A stretch of DNA of 49,009 nt, taken from Syntrophaceae bacterium. Lineage in GTDB: Bacteria; Desulfobacterota; Syntrophia; Syntrophales; Smithellaceae. The notes beneath the pieces are model-generated. The model was not told the DNA's origin and made no database searches. It saw nothing but the letters and a program-made list of their open reading frames with translations. Numbering within the stretch: the stretch's first letter is position 1; each line of letters opens with the position of its first letter. Both the position numbers and the translations under genes were made by a program. Of this stretch, positions 1 through 8,556 are shown one piece after another. Where the stretch lies: NCBI GenBank assembly GCA_025355345.1, contig JANXZU010000050.1, positions 1 through 49,009 of the forward strand, given 5' to 3'.

Positions 1-68
1 CTGTCATCAATTCTCTGGGCGACATCAACGCAGAAACAGAAAAGGCATTGATATTCATTCAGAAATAA
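1..68 (+). CDS. 3' end of a truncated unknown gene
   Basis: An open frame enters from the left edge and stops at TAA 66-68. It encodes about 21 residues ending in ALIFIQK. It is the only forward frame that stays open to just before the next gene's ribosome binding site, and the 19-nt gap to the next start suggests the same operon. Too little is visible to name a family. Confidence 0.45.
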   Translation, partial: VINSLGDINAETEKALIFIQK

Positions 69-87
69 ATAATTTGGGGGTTATGAT

Positions 88-960
88 TTGAAGATACGAT
101 TCTGGGGTGTCCGTGGTTCGATACCTTCGCCGGGACTGAAAACCATGCGATACGGCGGCAATACCACGTGCATTGAGGTCGAAACCGAAGAAGGTCAGAC
201 TATCATTCTCGACGCCGGCACCGGCATAGTCCCACTTGCACAAAGTTTGCTCAAGAAACTACCATTATCCTGCTCCATATTCATCACCCATACCCACTGG
301 GACCATATACAGGGTCTTCCTTTTTTTATTCCCATTTTTATCCCCGGAAACCATATACGTATTTATGGCGCCTTTGATCCAGTCCTGCAGAGAGACATCG
401 GCGATGTTCTGACCCGCCAGATGGAGTATTGCTATTTTCCCGTTCGTGAAGCAGAACTAAAAGCGGACATCCAATATAGTTCTCTCTACGAAAGACAATC
501 ACTAGAAATAGGATCAGCGAAGATCACAAACATCGTCATGAATCATACAGTACTCAATTTCGGCTACCGGATCGATTGTAATGGCAAGAGTATCTTTTTT
601 ACCGGAGATAACGAGCCGTTGTATAATATTTACCAACCAGGCGACGATTACTATGCTGAATACGATAATCTCATCTCCAGAAAAAACGTGATGCTCAACG
701 ATTTTATCAGAGGTATAGATGTCCTGATCGCCGACTCCGCATATACAGACCAGGAATATCCGGCAAAAAAAGGGTGGGGTCACGGCACTTACAATTCATG
801 CATTGATATGGCAAAGAACGTCGGCGCCAGGGCGCTATATCTCACCCATCACGAACCGCTCCGCAATGACGATGATCTGGATGGTATTCAAAAAAAGATG
901 AGCGCAATAGAATCGTTTCCGGTATGTATAGCGCACGAGGGTCTTGAGATTACGTTATAA
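88..960 (+). CDS. metallo-beta-lactamase-fold hydrolase
   Basis: This 290-residue protein is a metallo-beta-lactamase-superfamily hydrolase. The metal-binding HxHxDH signature is visible as HTHWDH at residues 68-73. Further likely metal ligands are His153, Asp174 in GDNEP, and the HH pair at 254-255. These suit a two-metal hydrolase of the phosphodiesterase/RNase Z-like branch, but the substrate is not evident. There is no signal peptide, so it should be cytoplasmic. The start is TTG at 88, preceded by a GGGGG ribosome binding site at about 76-80; no in-frame ATG lies near. It follows a truncated gene after 19 nt and converges on the dikinase-like gene at 1070. Related proteins in Deltaproteobacteria often sit beside signalling genes, so a nucleotide-signal role is possible but unproven. 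Confidence 0.85.
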   Translation: MKIRFWGVRGSIPSPGLKTMRYGGNTTCIEVETEEGQTIILDAGTGIVPLAQSLLKKLPLSCSIFITHTHWDHIQGLPFFIPIFIPGNHIRIYGAFDPVLQRDIGDVLTRQMEYCYFPVREAELKADIQYSSLYERQSLEIGSAKITNIVMNHTVLNFGYRIDCNGKSIFFTGDNEPLYNIYQPGDDYYAEYDNLISRKNVMLNDFIRGIDVLIADSAYTDQEYPAKKGWGHGTYNSCIDMAKNVGARALYLTHHEPLRNDDDLDGIQKKMSAIESFPVCIAHEGLEITL

Positions 961-1069
961 TCAGAATAGGCTTATTCCTTTACTGGTCATTTTACCGAAG
1001 CGGTGTTTGCGGTATGGCTGTTAAAAGCGTTCGATCACATCCGAATAATCCAGTAATTCCTGTATAGCA

Positions 1070-4000
1070 TTAAATCGTTATCTGCTGAGTCTTTTCAGAT
1101 TCGCTTTCGTGCTTGCCGGAATAGACCATACCGGTCCATCCATCTATACAGATGAAATCCCCCGCCTTTATTGTATGCTCGTCAATTTTCGCGTAGCCTT
1201 GCGACTCAAATACTTTTAGTTTGCTGAAGCCAACAACGCCGACCTTGCCTAACTGCGGAATCGTTACTGCGGCATGTGAAGTTCCTCCTCCTTTTGCCGT
1301 AAGCAATCCTTCAACTTGCAAAAGCACTCCAACGTCATCGGGAACCGTATCAGGACGCAACAGGATAAGGGAAGTTTTCGGTTCAGCGCCACGGAAGTAT
1401 GTAATATCCCCTTCTGAATAAACTGCCCTGCCGCAAAGAGCGCCCCCGCTCACCCCTATTCCCATTCCCAGTACTGATGATTGCAAGACATCGGAATTCT
1501 TAAAGTGCTTCAGTCTTTTTGATTTTATTTGAACCATTTCTCGAGTTTGCAGTATATATAGTTTATCTTTGTCCGGCCCTTCAAAAGTAAATTCAATCTC
1601 CTGATGATTAAAGCCTTTTTCATAAATAAGGATTTCCGCAAGCCGGACCAGTTCCGCATAGATTTCCGGGAATTTTGCCTCAAGTGATATTTCCTCATCG
1701 CGATGTTCGGAAATTCTTTGCTTTTCTGAAATGGGATATGTCTCCACAAGGCCTGATACTATATCGTGTCCCTGAACCCCAAAAATGAAATCTCCATAAA
1801 GGGTTACATCAGATGATGAACCTTTAGGATCGCGGGTAAAAATAACGCCGGAACCCGAGTGCTCATTTAAGTTTCCAAAAACCATCGCCTGGACGACAAC
1901 AGCAGTACCCCATTCATCTGAAAGATGCATCTGGCGGCGATAAATCTTCGCCTGCTCAGAATTCCACGATGCAAATACCTGTTGCACAGCGTGCTTTAGC
2001 TGCTCGATAGGCACGTCTGTGAGCGTAACATTATTGTCCACCATGCCCTGCCGATAGGCAAAGGCGAGTTGTTTCATCTGATCAGGAAGAAAGCGGATCT
2101 TTTTAGCTACACTGTATTTATGTTTGAAGCTCTCCATAATGACATCGAAGAAATTACGATTAAGGCCATGGAACATACCCCAGGTTTGCAGAAACCGTCG
2201 GTAGCAATCCCATGCCGCCCACTGGAATTCTTCTTTTTCGCAAAGCCCCTGAGCAATTGACGTGTTGATACCGACATTCAAAAATGACTGCATCATTCCG
2301 GGAAGTGAGACTGCGGCGCCGCTCCGAACCGATAAAAGCAGCGGATTTTTGCTATCACCAAATTTACGTCCGGTCATCTTCTCCAGCGTGGCTATCTCTT
2401 TGTTTACTCTGACGGCCAGATCATTGAAGATGTATTTATCGCCATAAACCGCATCAAAACCCCGAAATACTTCTGTGGTGAAAATAAACCCCGGAGGAAC
2501 ACGGAAACCAAGGGAAACCAGCTCTTTGAGAAAATATCCCTTGTTACCCAGAAGAATTTGATTATCTAACTTTTTATCCTTCTTATAAATGGAAGTAAGA
2601 GACAGTTCCGGGTTATAGGACATAACAAGTTTAAGGATCCGCTTGTTGTCCTTAAATCTGTCCTGTTCCGCGATGAGGGTTTTAATGACTGCATGGACAA
2701 AGTTATCCAACACCTGTATACTGAAAGCCTCTGACATTAACGCTCGGATAAAATTCTCCGAGTGCTGATAAACAACTTTTTCTTCCTTTTGCTGGTTTGA
2801 TTTGGCATCATCAGCGGCATTATGCGGGAATACCTGCCGAATAATAACAGGTAGATTAGTACTGTGCGCGTCGATGTAATAATCGCGGAGAATATCCTGA
2901 ATACCTTTGGAAATGAAGCGGAAAATATCTATGTATTGCTCGAGGGTGAACTGCCTGACAGTCAAAGCGCTGGTCACATATTTGACTTTAGCTACCAAAC
3001 CCTCTGTCGCAATCCCTTCCAGCTCCATGGCATTGATATAGAGCCACAAATATGTATGGATCTTAGTGATTGTGCGCTTGGTAATAAATTTCAAATTCAA
3101 CGATTGAATCAATTCTTCAAAGAGCATGGTAGCCAAGCTCTCCAACCTCAAAGATAGACCGACGGCCTCAAATTTCTCCTCATGGTATGTTCCATACATC
3201 GACGGAATACCCGCCGCAATGTGTCTTTTGTAATAGATGTTTTCATAGAACTTAGTCTTCTCGGGAGAAAGAATCCTGGCTTTTAATATTGATAAAAATT
3301 TTAAAATGACCGTGAGGCTCTTATAATGATTCTTTTTGCCCAACGCAATTTTAAGCGATAATATTTCTGATTTTGGGAAAGCGTTTACCGCTTCCAGATC
3401 TTTTAATAAATCCAGGTACTGGGGATAATATTTTTTATACAACAACTGGTAGAGGCGGATCATAAGTCCGGTGCGCTCCTGATCACGTAAACTCACTCCT
3501 TTAATATGGTGGAACTCTTTTTGCACGCGGGCTTGGTCCCATTCCAGAAACTTACGGGGATCACTTTGAACCTTAGCAAATAAATATTTAAATGCTCTGT
3601 GCATATCGTCAAAATATTCACCGGAATCCATCACCTGTTCGTAAACCTCGGCAGGAAGATGTTTGCGCACAAATTCCTTTTCGCCGGAAAACCAGTATTG
3701 AAAAATATCCTCCACAAAATCCACCAGCATACTGTTGCTTTCCACGTGGGACTGTTTCCGCAGAAAGTAAACAAGCTTGTCATTACGTTTCGATAGTTCA
3801 TCCACATTAGTGGAGACATCTCTTAATTCGCCTTCGGCACCAATCTCGGTAAAATATACCGGAAAGACCCGCAGGAGTTGTTTTACAAGATTGTATGCCG
3901 GCGCTATCTCGGCGTTAAGCAGGGCCGAAATATCTTTCTGGATAAGATCGGTATCGCGGACAAAAATACCGCCAATTCTCAAGTTGACAATTAAGGCCGA

Positions 4001-5308
4001 AAGCAACCTCTTTGTCCATCTGGGTTTCAAAGAAATAATTTCCAGCCAGGATCTTATGTTGGCAATATGGGCGGGATTCACCTGAACCTGCCATTCCGCG
4101 GTAGCCCCCTTAATTTCCGGATATTGAAAACCATAAGCAATCAGTTCATCGATAAATGTATCTACAAGCTGATGACTGTTTTGATCGAAGACTTCCTTGG
4201 CCATCGTGGTGATGCAATCAATAATGGCACTGCTGAACTCACGCCGGGATTTGCTCTTTTTCAGCAACCCGAAAATTCTCTGTACAAAATCATCCAGATT
4301 ATCTTTTTGCCCTTCCTGAAAAACCATTTTCAGGGAATAATTTATTTCTCTCAGAGTAGTGCTGTGAATATCGTTAAGACCCGGAACACTCATAATACTA
4401 AACAAAAAGTCCAGCTTTGCCAGATGCTGACGTCCTTGGAGGGCTGAGGATTTCTCCAATTGGCATGCAACCTGCGAATATCCATTAACTATCTGGAAAT
4501 AGTCCGGCATCTCCAGATACTTCTCTGTCCAGCCAATACTAGTGCTTTTTGGTTTCTGACGAAGGGTTTCCAGTTCTGTGAGACGGAGCCGCAAATGTTC
4601 ATGACTCAAAGGCTCAATGTAGCGTTTGTAGGAATTGTTTGCATCTGCTGATTCGCCTTCATCCGCGACAAGCCAATCTGAAGGATCGGGTTGTGAAAGC
4701 CAGTGCTGATATGTAATTTTGAACATCCTGTAGAGCAACTGGTCAAACGCAGTAATATCAACATTGATATTATTCTCCATAATGTAACGTGTAGTTCTTT
4801 TAAGATAGGTTGATGTCTTTTTAAAGATAGCCTCCTCCCCATCAGATTCGGCCAGCAATAAGCCGATGATCTCGGGAATTAAAACTAAATTACGGGGAAG
4901 TAATTCATTGCTTGAAGCAAGGATAGTGTCGATGTAATCGAACAGATAGTGGATGGCGCTGTCTTTGATATCATCACTTTGCGGTAATTGGATAACATCA
5001 AGGTAAATCTTAAGAATTACTCTAAGAACTGTGAGCCCATCCTGATGATTATTGTAGATGTAGAAATCACCGATGGAAATTGATTTCAACTCTTTTAGGA
5101 CAAATTCCCAGTTGACGAACGGATGATTTAGTTCGATCAGCAGATCCTGCGTTTTTTTCTGCAGGCCATAATGACTTCCCACAACCTTAAGCAGGGGGGC
5201 ATATTGCTCAGGTATGGCAACGTCTACAGCCGTTCTTTCGAGATTTACTTTCAGCGCAGACGAAACCCATTTGTCGCTTTTTTCATCGGCAATATTTTTC
5301 AAAGTCAT
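1070..5308 (-). CDS. PPDK-like ATP-grasp and phosphohistidine protein with a 900-residue N-terminal region
   Basis: This is a 1412-residue protein. Residues from about 915 to 1270 match the ATP-binding (PEP/pyruvate-binding, ATP-grasp) domain of pyruvate phosphate dikinase: LLGNKGYFLKEL near 920, then SVRSGAAVSLPGMMQSFLN. Residues from about 1280 to 1412 form the swivelling phosphohistidine domain, with GGGTSHAA and predicted catalytic His1345. The protein ends there, so the TIM-barrel domain that binds PEP/pyruvate in PPDK and PEP synthase is absent. The first 900 residues look largely helical, show no motif I recognise and have no signal peptide. By family logic the His would be phosphorylated from ATP and pass phosphate to an acceptor bound elsewhere, as in rifampin phosphotransferase; the acceptor is unknown. 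The gene is monocistronic. Confidence 0.85.
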   Translation of the reverse strand: MTLKNIADEKSDKWVSSALKVNLERTAVDVAIPEQYAPLLKVVGSHYGLQKKTQDLLIELNHPFVNWEFVLKELKSISIGDFYIYNNHQDGLTVLRVILKIYLDVIQLPQSDDIKDSAIHYLFDYIDTILASSNELLPRNLVLIPEIIGLLLAESDGEEAIFKKTSTYLKRTTRYIMENNINVDITAFDQLLYRMFKITYQHWLSQPDPSDWLVADEGESADANNSYKRYIEPLSHEHLRLRLTELETLRQKPKSTSIGWTEKYLEMPDYFQIVNGYSQVACQLEKSSALQGRQHLAKLDFLFSIMSVPGLNDIHSTTLREINYSLKMVFQEGQKDNLDDFVQRIFGLLKKSKSRREFSSAIIDCITTMAKEVFDQNSHQLVDTFIDELIAYGFQYPEIKGATAEWQVQVNPAHIANIRSWLEIISLKPRWTKRLLSALIVNLRIGGIFVRDTDLIQKDISALLNAEIAPAYNLVKQLLRVFPVYFTEIGAEGELRDVSTNVDELSKRNDKLVYFLRKQSHVESNSMLVDFVEDIFQYWFSGEKEFVRKHLPAEVYEQVMDSGEYFDDMHRAFKYLFAKVQSDPRKFLEWDQARVQKEFHHIKGVSLRDQERTGLMIRLYQLLYKKYYPQYLDLLKDLEAVNAFPKSEILSLKIALGKKNHYKSLTVILKFLSILKARILSPEKTKFYENIYYKRHIAAGIPSMYGTYHEEKFEAVGLSLRLESLATMLFEELIQSLNLKFITKRTITKIHTYLWLYINAMELEGIATEGLVAKVKYVTSALTVRQFTLEQYIDIFRFISKGIQDILRDYYIDAHSTNLPVIIRQVFPHNAADDAKSNQQKEEKVVYQHSENFIRALMSEAFSIQVLDNFVHAVIKTLIAEQDRFKDNKRILKLVMSYNPELSLTSIYKKDKKLDNQILLGNKGYFLKELVSLGFRVPPGFIFTTEVFRGFDAVYGDKYIFNDLAVRVNKEIATLEKMTGRKFGDSKNPLLLSVRSGAAVSLPGMMQSFLNVGINTSIAQGLCEKEEFQWAAWDCYRRFLQTWGMFHGLNRNFFDVIMESFKHKYSVAKKIRFLPDQMKQLAFAYRQGMVDNNVTLTDVPIEQLKHAVQQVFASWNSEQAKIYRRQMHLSDEWGTAVVVQAMVFGNLNEHSGSGVIFTRDPKGSSSDVTLYGDFIFGVQGHDIVSGLVETYPISEKQRISEHRDEEISLEAKFPEIYAELVRLAEILIYEKGFNHQEIEFTFEGPDKDKLYILQTREMVQIKSKRLKHFKNSDVLQSSVLGMGIGVSGGALCGRAVYSEGDITYFRGAEPKTSLILLRPDTVPDDVGVLLQVEGLLTAKGGGTSHAAVTIPQLGKVGVVGFSKLKVFESQGYAKIDEHTIKAGDFICIDGWTGMVYSGKHESESEKTQQITI

Positions 5309-5466
5309 CTTGGAAAGCCTCTAATACTTAGACTAATCAGAATTTGCACAATATTTCAAGTGCAGAAAGTTTACGGTTTTTCTTAATAATGAAATGTTTT
5401 TAAAATAATAAATATTAAACTTATAGATGTAATGGCCGTAGTTTTTGGGGTTGTATTTTATGAAAA

Positions 5467-5492
5467 GGCGGGAAAGTATTACCTGTCCCGCC
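5467..5492 (-). terminator. Rho-independent terminator after the acyl-CoA dehydrogenase gene
   Basis: Arms GGCGGGA (5467-5473) and TCCCGCC (5486-5492) pair perfectly around a 12-nt loop. Read on the minus strand the hairpin is followed by TTTTC, and it lies 45 nt past the stop of the gene ending at 5537. Confidence 0.8.
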
Positions 5493-5536
5493 TCCTCAAA
5501 TTGCTTATATGAAGGATATAACCTCTTACAAAACCG

Positions 5537-6685
5537 TCATCTCTGGCCGAGGAGTTTGCGGGCCACGACAACACGCTGGATCTCATTAGTTCCTTCGTAG
5601 ATCTGACATATCTTGGCATCGCGCATATGACGTTCTGCCGGATATTCCTTGACGTAACCGTAACCACCAAAGATCTGAACGCACTCAATTGCCGCTCTCA
5701 TGGCGACATCGGAGGCAAAATATTTAGACATAGCCGATTCCTTTTCGAAATCATGGCCGTTATCCTCCAGCCATGCTGCCCTAAGCAGCAGAAGCTCTGC
5801 GGCATCAAGTTCGGTTGCCATATCGGCCAGTTTGAACTGGATTGCCTGATTGACTGCGATGGGTTTCCCAAACTGAACACGCTCTTTGGCGTAGGCAATC
5901 GAATCTTCCAGGCATGCCCGACCAATTCCGCAGGCCTGAGCGCCGATGCCGATACGGCCTGCATTAAGCCCCGCCATCATCTGCTGGAAACCCTGCCCAT
6001 GCTTGCCCAATAAATTTGCTGCCGGAACTTCTGCGTCCTCGAAGACAAGTTCGGATGTACCGGATGCCAAAATACCCATTTTCTCTTCGATCTTTCCCAC
6101 TTTGAAGCCGGGGGTTTCCTTTAAATCTACTATGAGGTTGATAACACCTTTATAACCAAGGGATGTATCCGTAGTTGCCGCCAAAACACAGTACCGGGCA
6201 ACATTACCATTGGTAATGAAAGTTTTTGTTCCATTGACAATATACTTGTCGCCCTTCAGCTCCGCTTTGCAACGCAGCGCCGCGGCATCTGATCCGGCTC
6301 CGGCTTCTGTTAAACCATAACAGCCTTCTACCTGCCCACCCGCCACAGGTTGGAGAAATTTTAGTTTCTGTTCATGAGTTCCGAAAGTCTTGACCGGATG
6401 ACCGTAAAGAGTGTTGTTCACAGACACGATGACACCACAACTGGCACAGGCTTTAGAAATCTCGATCATGGCCATGACATAGGTCACGTTATCCATACCA
6501 GCCCCGCCGTACTCTGTAGGAACAGATACTCCCATAATTCCCATTTCGCCAAGCTTACGGCAGATCTCCTCCGGATGACGATGAGTGTGGTCCAAATCCG
6601 CGGCAACGGGTTTAATTTGCGTTTCGGCAAATTTACGAACCATGTCCCTGACCATTAATTGTTCTTCTGTTGGTGCAAAATTCAT
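5537..6685 (-). CDS. acyl-CoA dehydrogenase
   Basis: This 382-residue FAD-dependent acyl-CoA dehydrogenase introduces the alpha,beta double bond into an acyl-CoA and passes electrons to ETF. The order is typical: helical N-domain, the FAD/substrate signature YGLTEAGAGSD at 123-133, KTFITNG at about 154-160, and the C-terminal YEGTNEIQ with the catalytic-base Glu at about 364. That Glu position matches short-chain (butyryl-type) enzymes and also glutaryl- and benzylsuccinyl-type members, so chain length cannot be fixed. The start has a strong AGGAGGT site 8 nt upstream. An enoyl-CoA hydratase gene lies 117 nt upstream on the same strand, so the two probably act in sequence in beta-oxidation or syntrophic fatty or aromatic acid metabolism. 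Confidence 0.95.
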   Translation of the reverse strand: MNFAPTEEQLMVRDMVRKFAETQIKPVAADLDHTHRHPEEICRKLGEMGIMGVSVPTEYGGAGMDNVTYVMAMIEISKACASCGVIVSVNNTLYGHPVKTFGTHEQKLKFLQPVAGGQVEGCYGLTEAGAGSDAAALRCKAELKGDKYIVNGTKTFITNGNVARYCVLAATTDTSLGYKGVINLIVDLKETPGFKVGKIEEKMGILASGTSELVFEDAEVPAANLLGKHGQGFQQMMAGLNAGRIGIGAQACGIGRACLEDSIAYAKERVQFGKPIAVNQAIQFKLADMATELDAAELLLLRAAWLEDNGHDFEKESAMSKYFASDVAMRAAIECVQIFGGYGYVKEYPAERHMRDAKICQIYEGTNEIQRVVVARKLLGQR

Positions 6686-6802
6686 TTAACCTACCTCCTG
6701 AATATTTTTATTATGAAATATAACTTAATTTACATTAATTTCTGAAAATCAAAGATAATCATCTTCGGCTTTATCAAAGAAATAAAGAGAGAATTACTGA
6801 TA

Positions 6803-7585
6803 TCATTTCCCCTGAAACACCGCTGCTCTGCGTTCGATGAATGATTTTATGCCTTCCTGCACATCTTCACTTTTCATCACCTTCTCTAACTCCTGGAAGA
6901 TAGAATCCTTGGCTGCCTGCTCGCCCTTAAGCGCCGCGGTACGACAGGATTTCAAAATGCTGCGCACACCCAGCGGAGCAGCACTGGCAACACGCCGTGC
7001 AATTTCCAGAGCTTTATCAAACTGTTTTCCTGGTTCGGTCAGATGTTGTACCATACCAAAACGATATGCATCTTCGGCGCTCCATTCATCACCTGAAAGC
7101 AGATAGCGCTGAGCGTTGCCCCAACCAATCTCTTTGGGCAAACGCAAAGTTGCTCCGCCGCAGGGGAAAAATCCGCGACGTACCTCTAACATTCCAAACC
7201 GCGTGTCCGTCGCGGCGACACGAATATCCGTATTCAAAAGAAATTCAACCCCCCAAGTGTAACAATATCCCTGCACAGCTATAATTACCGGTTTACTGCA
7301 ACGAGTATCATTCATCATATAAAACGGATCGATTTCAGTTTTCTTGTCTATGGGAAAACCTTCGCCGCCGCTAAAAGCTTCGGCCCAGTCGGTTAATTCC
7401 AGTCCGGAAGTAAAATGAGGACCTGCGGCATAAACAAGCCCTACACGCAAATCCGGATTTCGATCTAACTCAAAATAGGCTTGAGCTATCTGGTGAAACA
7501 TTTCGCGCGTCATCGCGTTATATTTTTTTGGCCGGTCTACTTCCATCAGCAAAATATGGTCTTCTGTTCTTACATTAATCGTCAT
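6803..7585 (-). CDS. enoyl-CoA hydratase/isomerase (crotonase) family protein
   Basis: This 260-residue crotonase-fold protein probably hydrates or isomerises an enoyl-CoA. The first oxyanion-hole segment is GPHFTSGLELTDW at about 55-67; the second is AVQGYCYTWGVEF. The two Glu positions used by hydratases appear retained, in WGVEF and in GMLEVRRG. The usual GGG before the first Glu reads TWG, so this is not a textbook crotonase and its exact reaction is uncertain. A ribosome binding site AGAGGA precedes the ATG, and a near-consensus promoter lies upstream at 7632-7660. It is first in a two-gene unit with the acyl-CoA dehydrogenase downstream and is divergent from the plsC-like gene. Confidence 0.9.
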   Translation of the reverse strand: MTINVRTEDHILLMEVDRPKKYNAMTREMFHQIAQAYFELDRNPDLRVGLVYAAGPHFTSGLELTDWAEAFSGGEGFPIDKKTEIDPFYMMNDTRCSKPVIIAVQGYCYTWGVEFLLNTDIRVAATDTRFGMLEVRRGFFPCGGATLRLPKEIGWGNAQRYLLSGDEWSAEDAYRFGMVQHLTEPGKQFDKALEIARRVASAAPLGVRSILKSCRTAALKGEQAAKDSIFQELEKVMKSEDVQEGIKSFIERRAAVFQGK

Positions 7586-7631
7586 GATGATTTCCTCTTA
7601 AGAGATATTTTATTTCTTCTAAACCGAAGGG

Positions 7632-7660
7632 AGTATAAGTAAAATGATATTGTGTGTCAA
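7632..7660 (-). promoter_or_regulatory. sigma70-type promoter for the enoyl-CoA hydratase/acyl-CoA dehydrogenase unit
   Basis: On the minus strand, TTGACA (7660-7655) and TATACT (7637-7632) are separated by 17 nt. This is a near-perfect consensus promoter about 47 nt upstream of the start codon at 7585. Confidence 0.75.
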
Positions 7661-7721
7661 CGTAATAATGATTCTGCGATTTTTTTCAGATAATAGTGAT
7701 TTTATATCATATATAAGATTT

Positions 7722-7775
7722 TTTGATCTTGATTTTCAGATGACTTTGAGGTTATTTTACCAAATAAAGATCAAA
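7722..7775. repeat. 9-bp inverted repeat upstream of the plsC-like gene
   Basis: TTTGATCTT (7722-7730) and its exact complement AAGATCAAA (7767-7775) are separated by 36 nt, ending 16 nt before the ATG of the acyltransferase gene. They could be paired operator half-sites or the stem of a leader hairpin. No regulator is identified. Confidence 0.4.
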
Positions 7776-7790
7776 GAATAAGGAGACAAC

Positions 7791-8540
7791 ATGCTGGGAA
7801 GAATATTATCAACCTACATACTTATTGTTATGGCAATAACGTTCCCCCTTTTTTTCGTCGCCGCGTTTATAATTTGGCTTATTACAATTCCTTTTGATAA
7901 GCACCTGAAGTTCCTGCATTACTATACCTGCTTTTGGGCATCCGTCTATACATGGCTTATGCCGACCTGGTTTGTAAAAATCGAGGGAAGGGAAAAATAT
8001 AAAAAAAATACTACCTACATGATTGTCTCCAATCATCAATCGCAGTTGGATATTCTGGTGCATTTCAGGCTTTTTTTATATTATAAAATCGTCTCCAAAG
8101 CTGAAATTTTCCGTATACCTTTTATAGGCTGGAATATGTATCTTAACCGTTATATTAAACTTGTTCGCGGGAATAAAGATGGCGCAAAAGAAATGATGGC
8201 AGCCAGTGAAAAAACCCTGGCGGCAGGTGAGTCTGTGTGTATTTACCCGGAAGGAACACGCTCCCACGACAATGAGATCAAGGCCTTTAAACCGGGTGCT
8301 TTTATCCTTGCTAAGCAAGCCAAAATACCGATACTGCCGGTAGTATTAAACGGTACCGGTATCGCCCTGCCCAAATGGAAAATGAATACCGAAGGCCTTC
8401 ACCGTATAATCGTACGCGTGATGGATGAAATCCCTTATGAACGTTTCGCCAATCTTTCAGTTGAAGAAACCGCCGATATGGTGAGACAAATCATGATTGA
8501 CGAACTTGCCAAATTAAAAAATGATATGAATAACTTTTAA
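7791..8540 (+). CDS. plsC: 1-acyl-glycerol-3-phosphate acyltransferase (PlsC family)
   Basis: This 249-residue membrane acyltransferase transfers an acyl group to lysophosphatidic acid to make phosphatidic acid. An N-terminal hydrophobic segment at about 7-35 anchors it in the inner membrane. The catalytic HX4D motif is NHQSQLD (His82, Asp87), and the glycerophosphate-binding motif is PEGTRS at 153-158. AGGAG lies 6 nt before the ATG. It converges on the acyl-CoA synthetase gene, with only 16 nt between the two ends. PlsB at 30450-33071 could supply its substrate. A role for another lysophospholipid cannot be excluded. Confidence 0.9.
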   Translation: MLGRILSTYILIVMAITFPLFFVAAFIIWLITIPFDKHLKFLHYYTCFWASVYTWLMPTWFVKIEGREKYKKNTTYMIVSNHQSQLDILVHFRLFLYYKIVSKAEIFRIPFIGWNMYLNRYIKLVRGNKDGAKEMMAASEKTLAAGESVCIYPEGTRSHDNEIKAFKPGAFILAKQAKIPILPVVLNGTGIALPKWKMNTEGLHRIIVRVMDEIPYERFANLSVEETADMVRQIMIDELAKLKNDMNNF

Positions 8541-8556
8541 CTTATTAACCATACAA

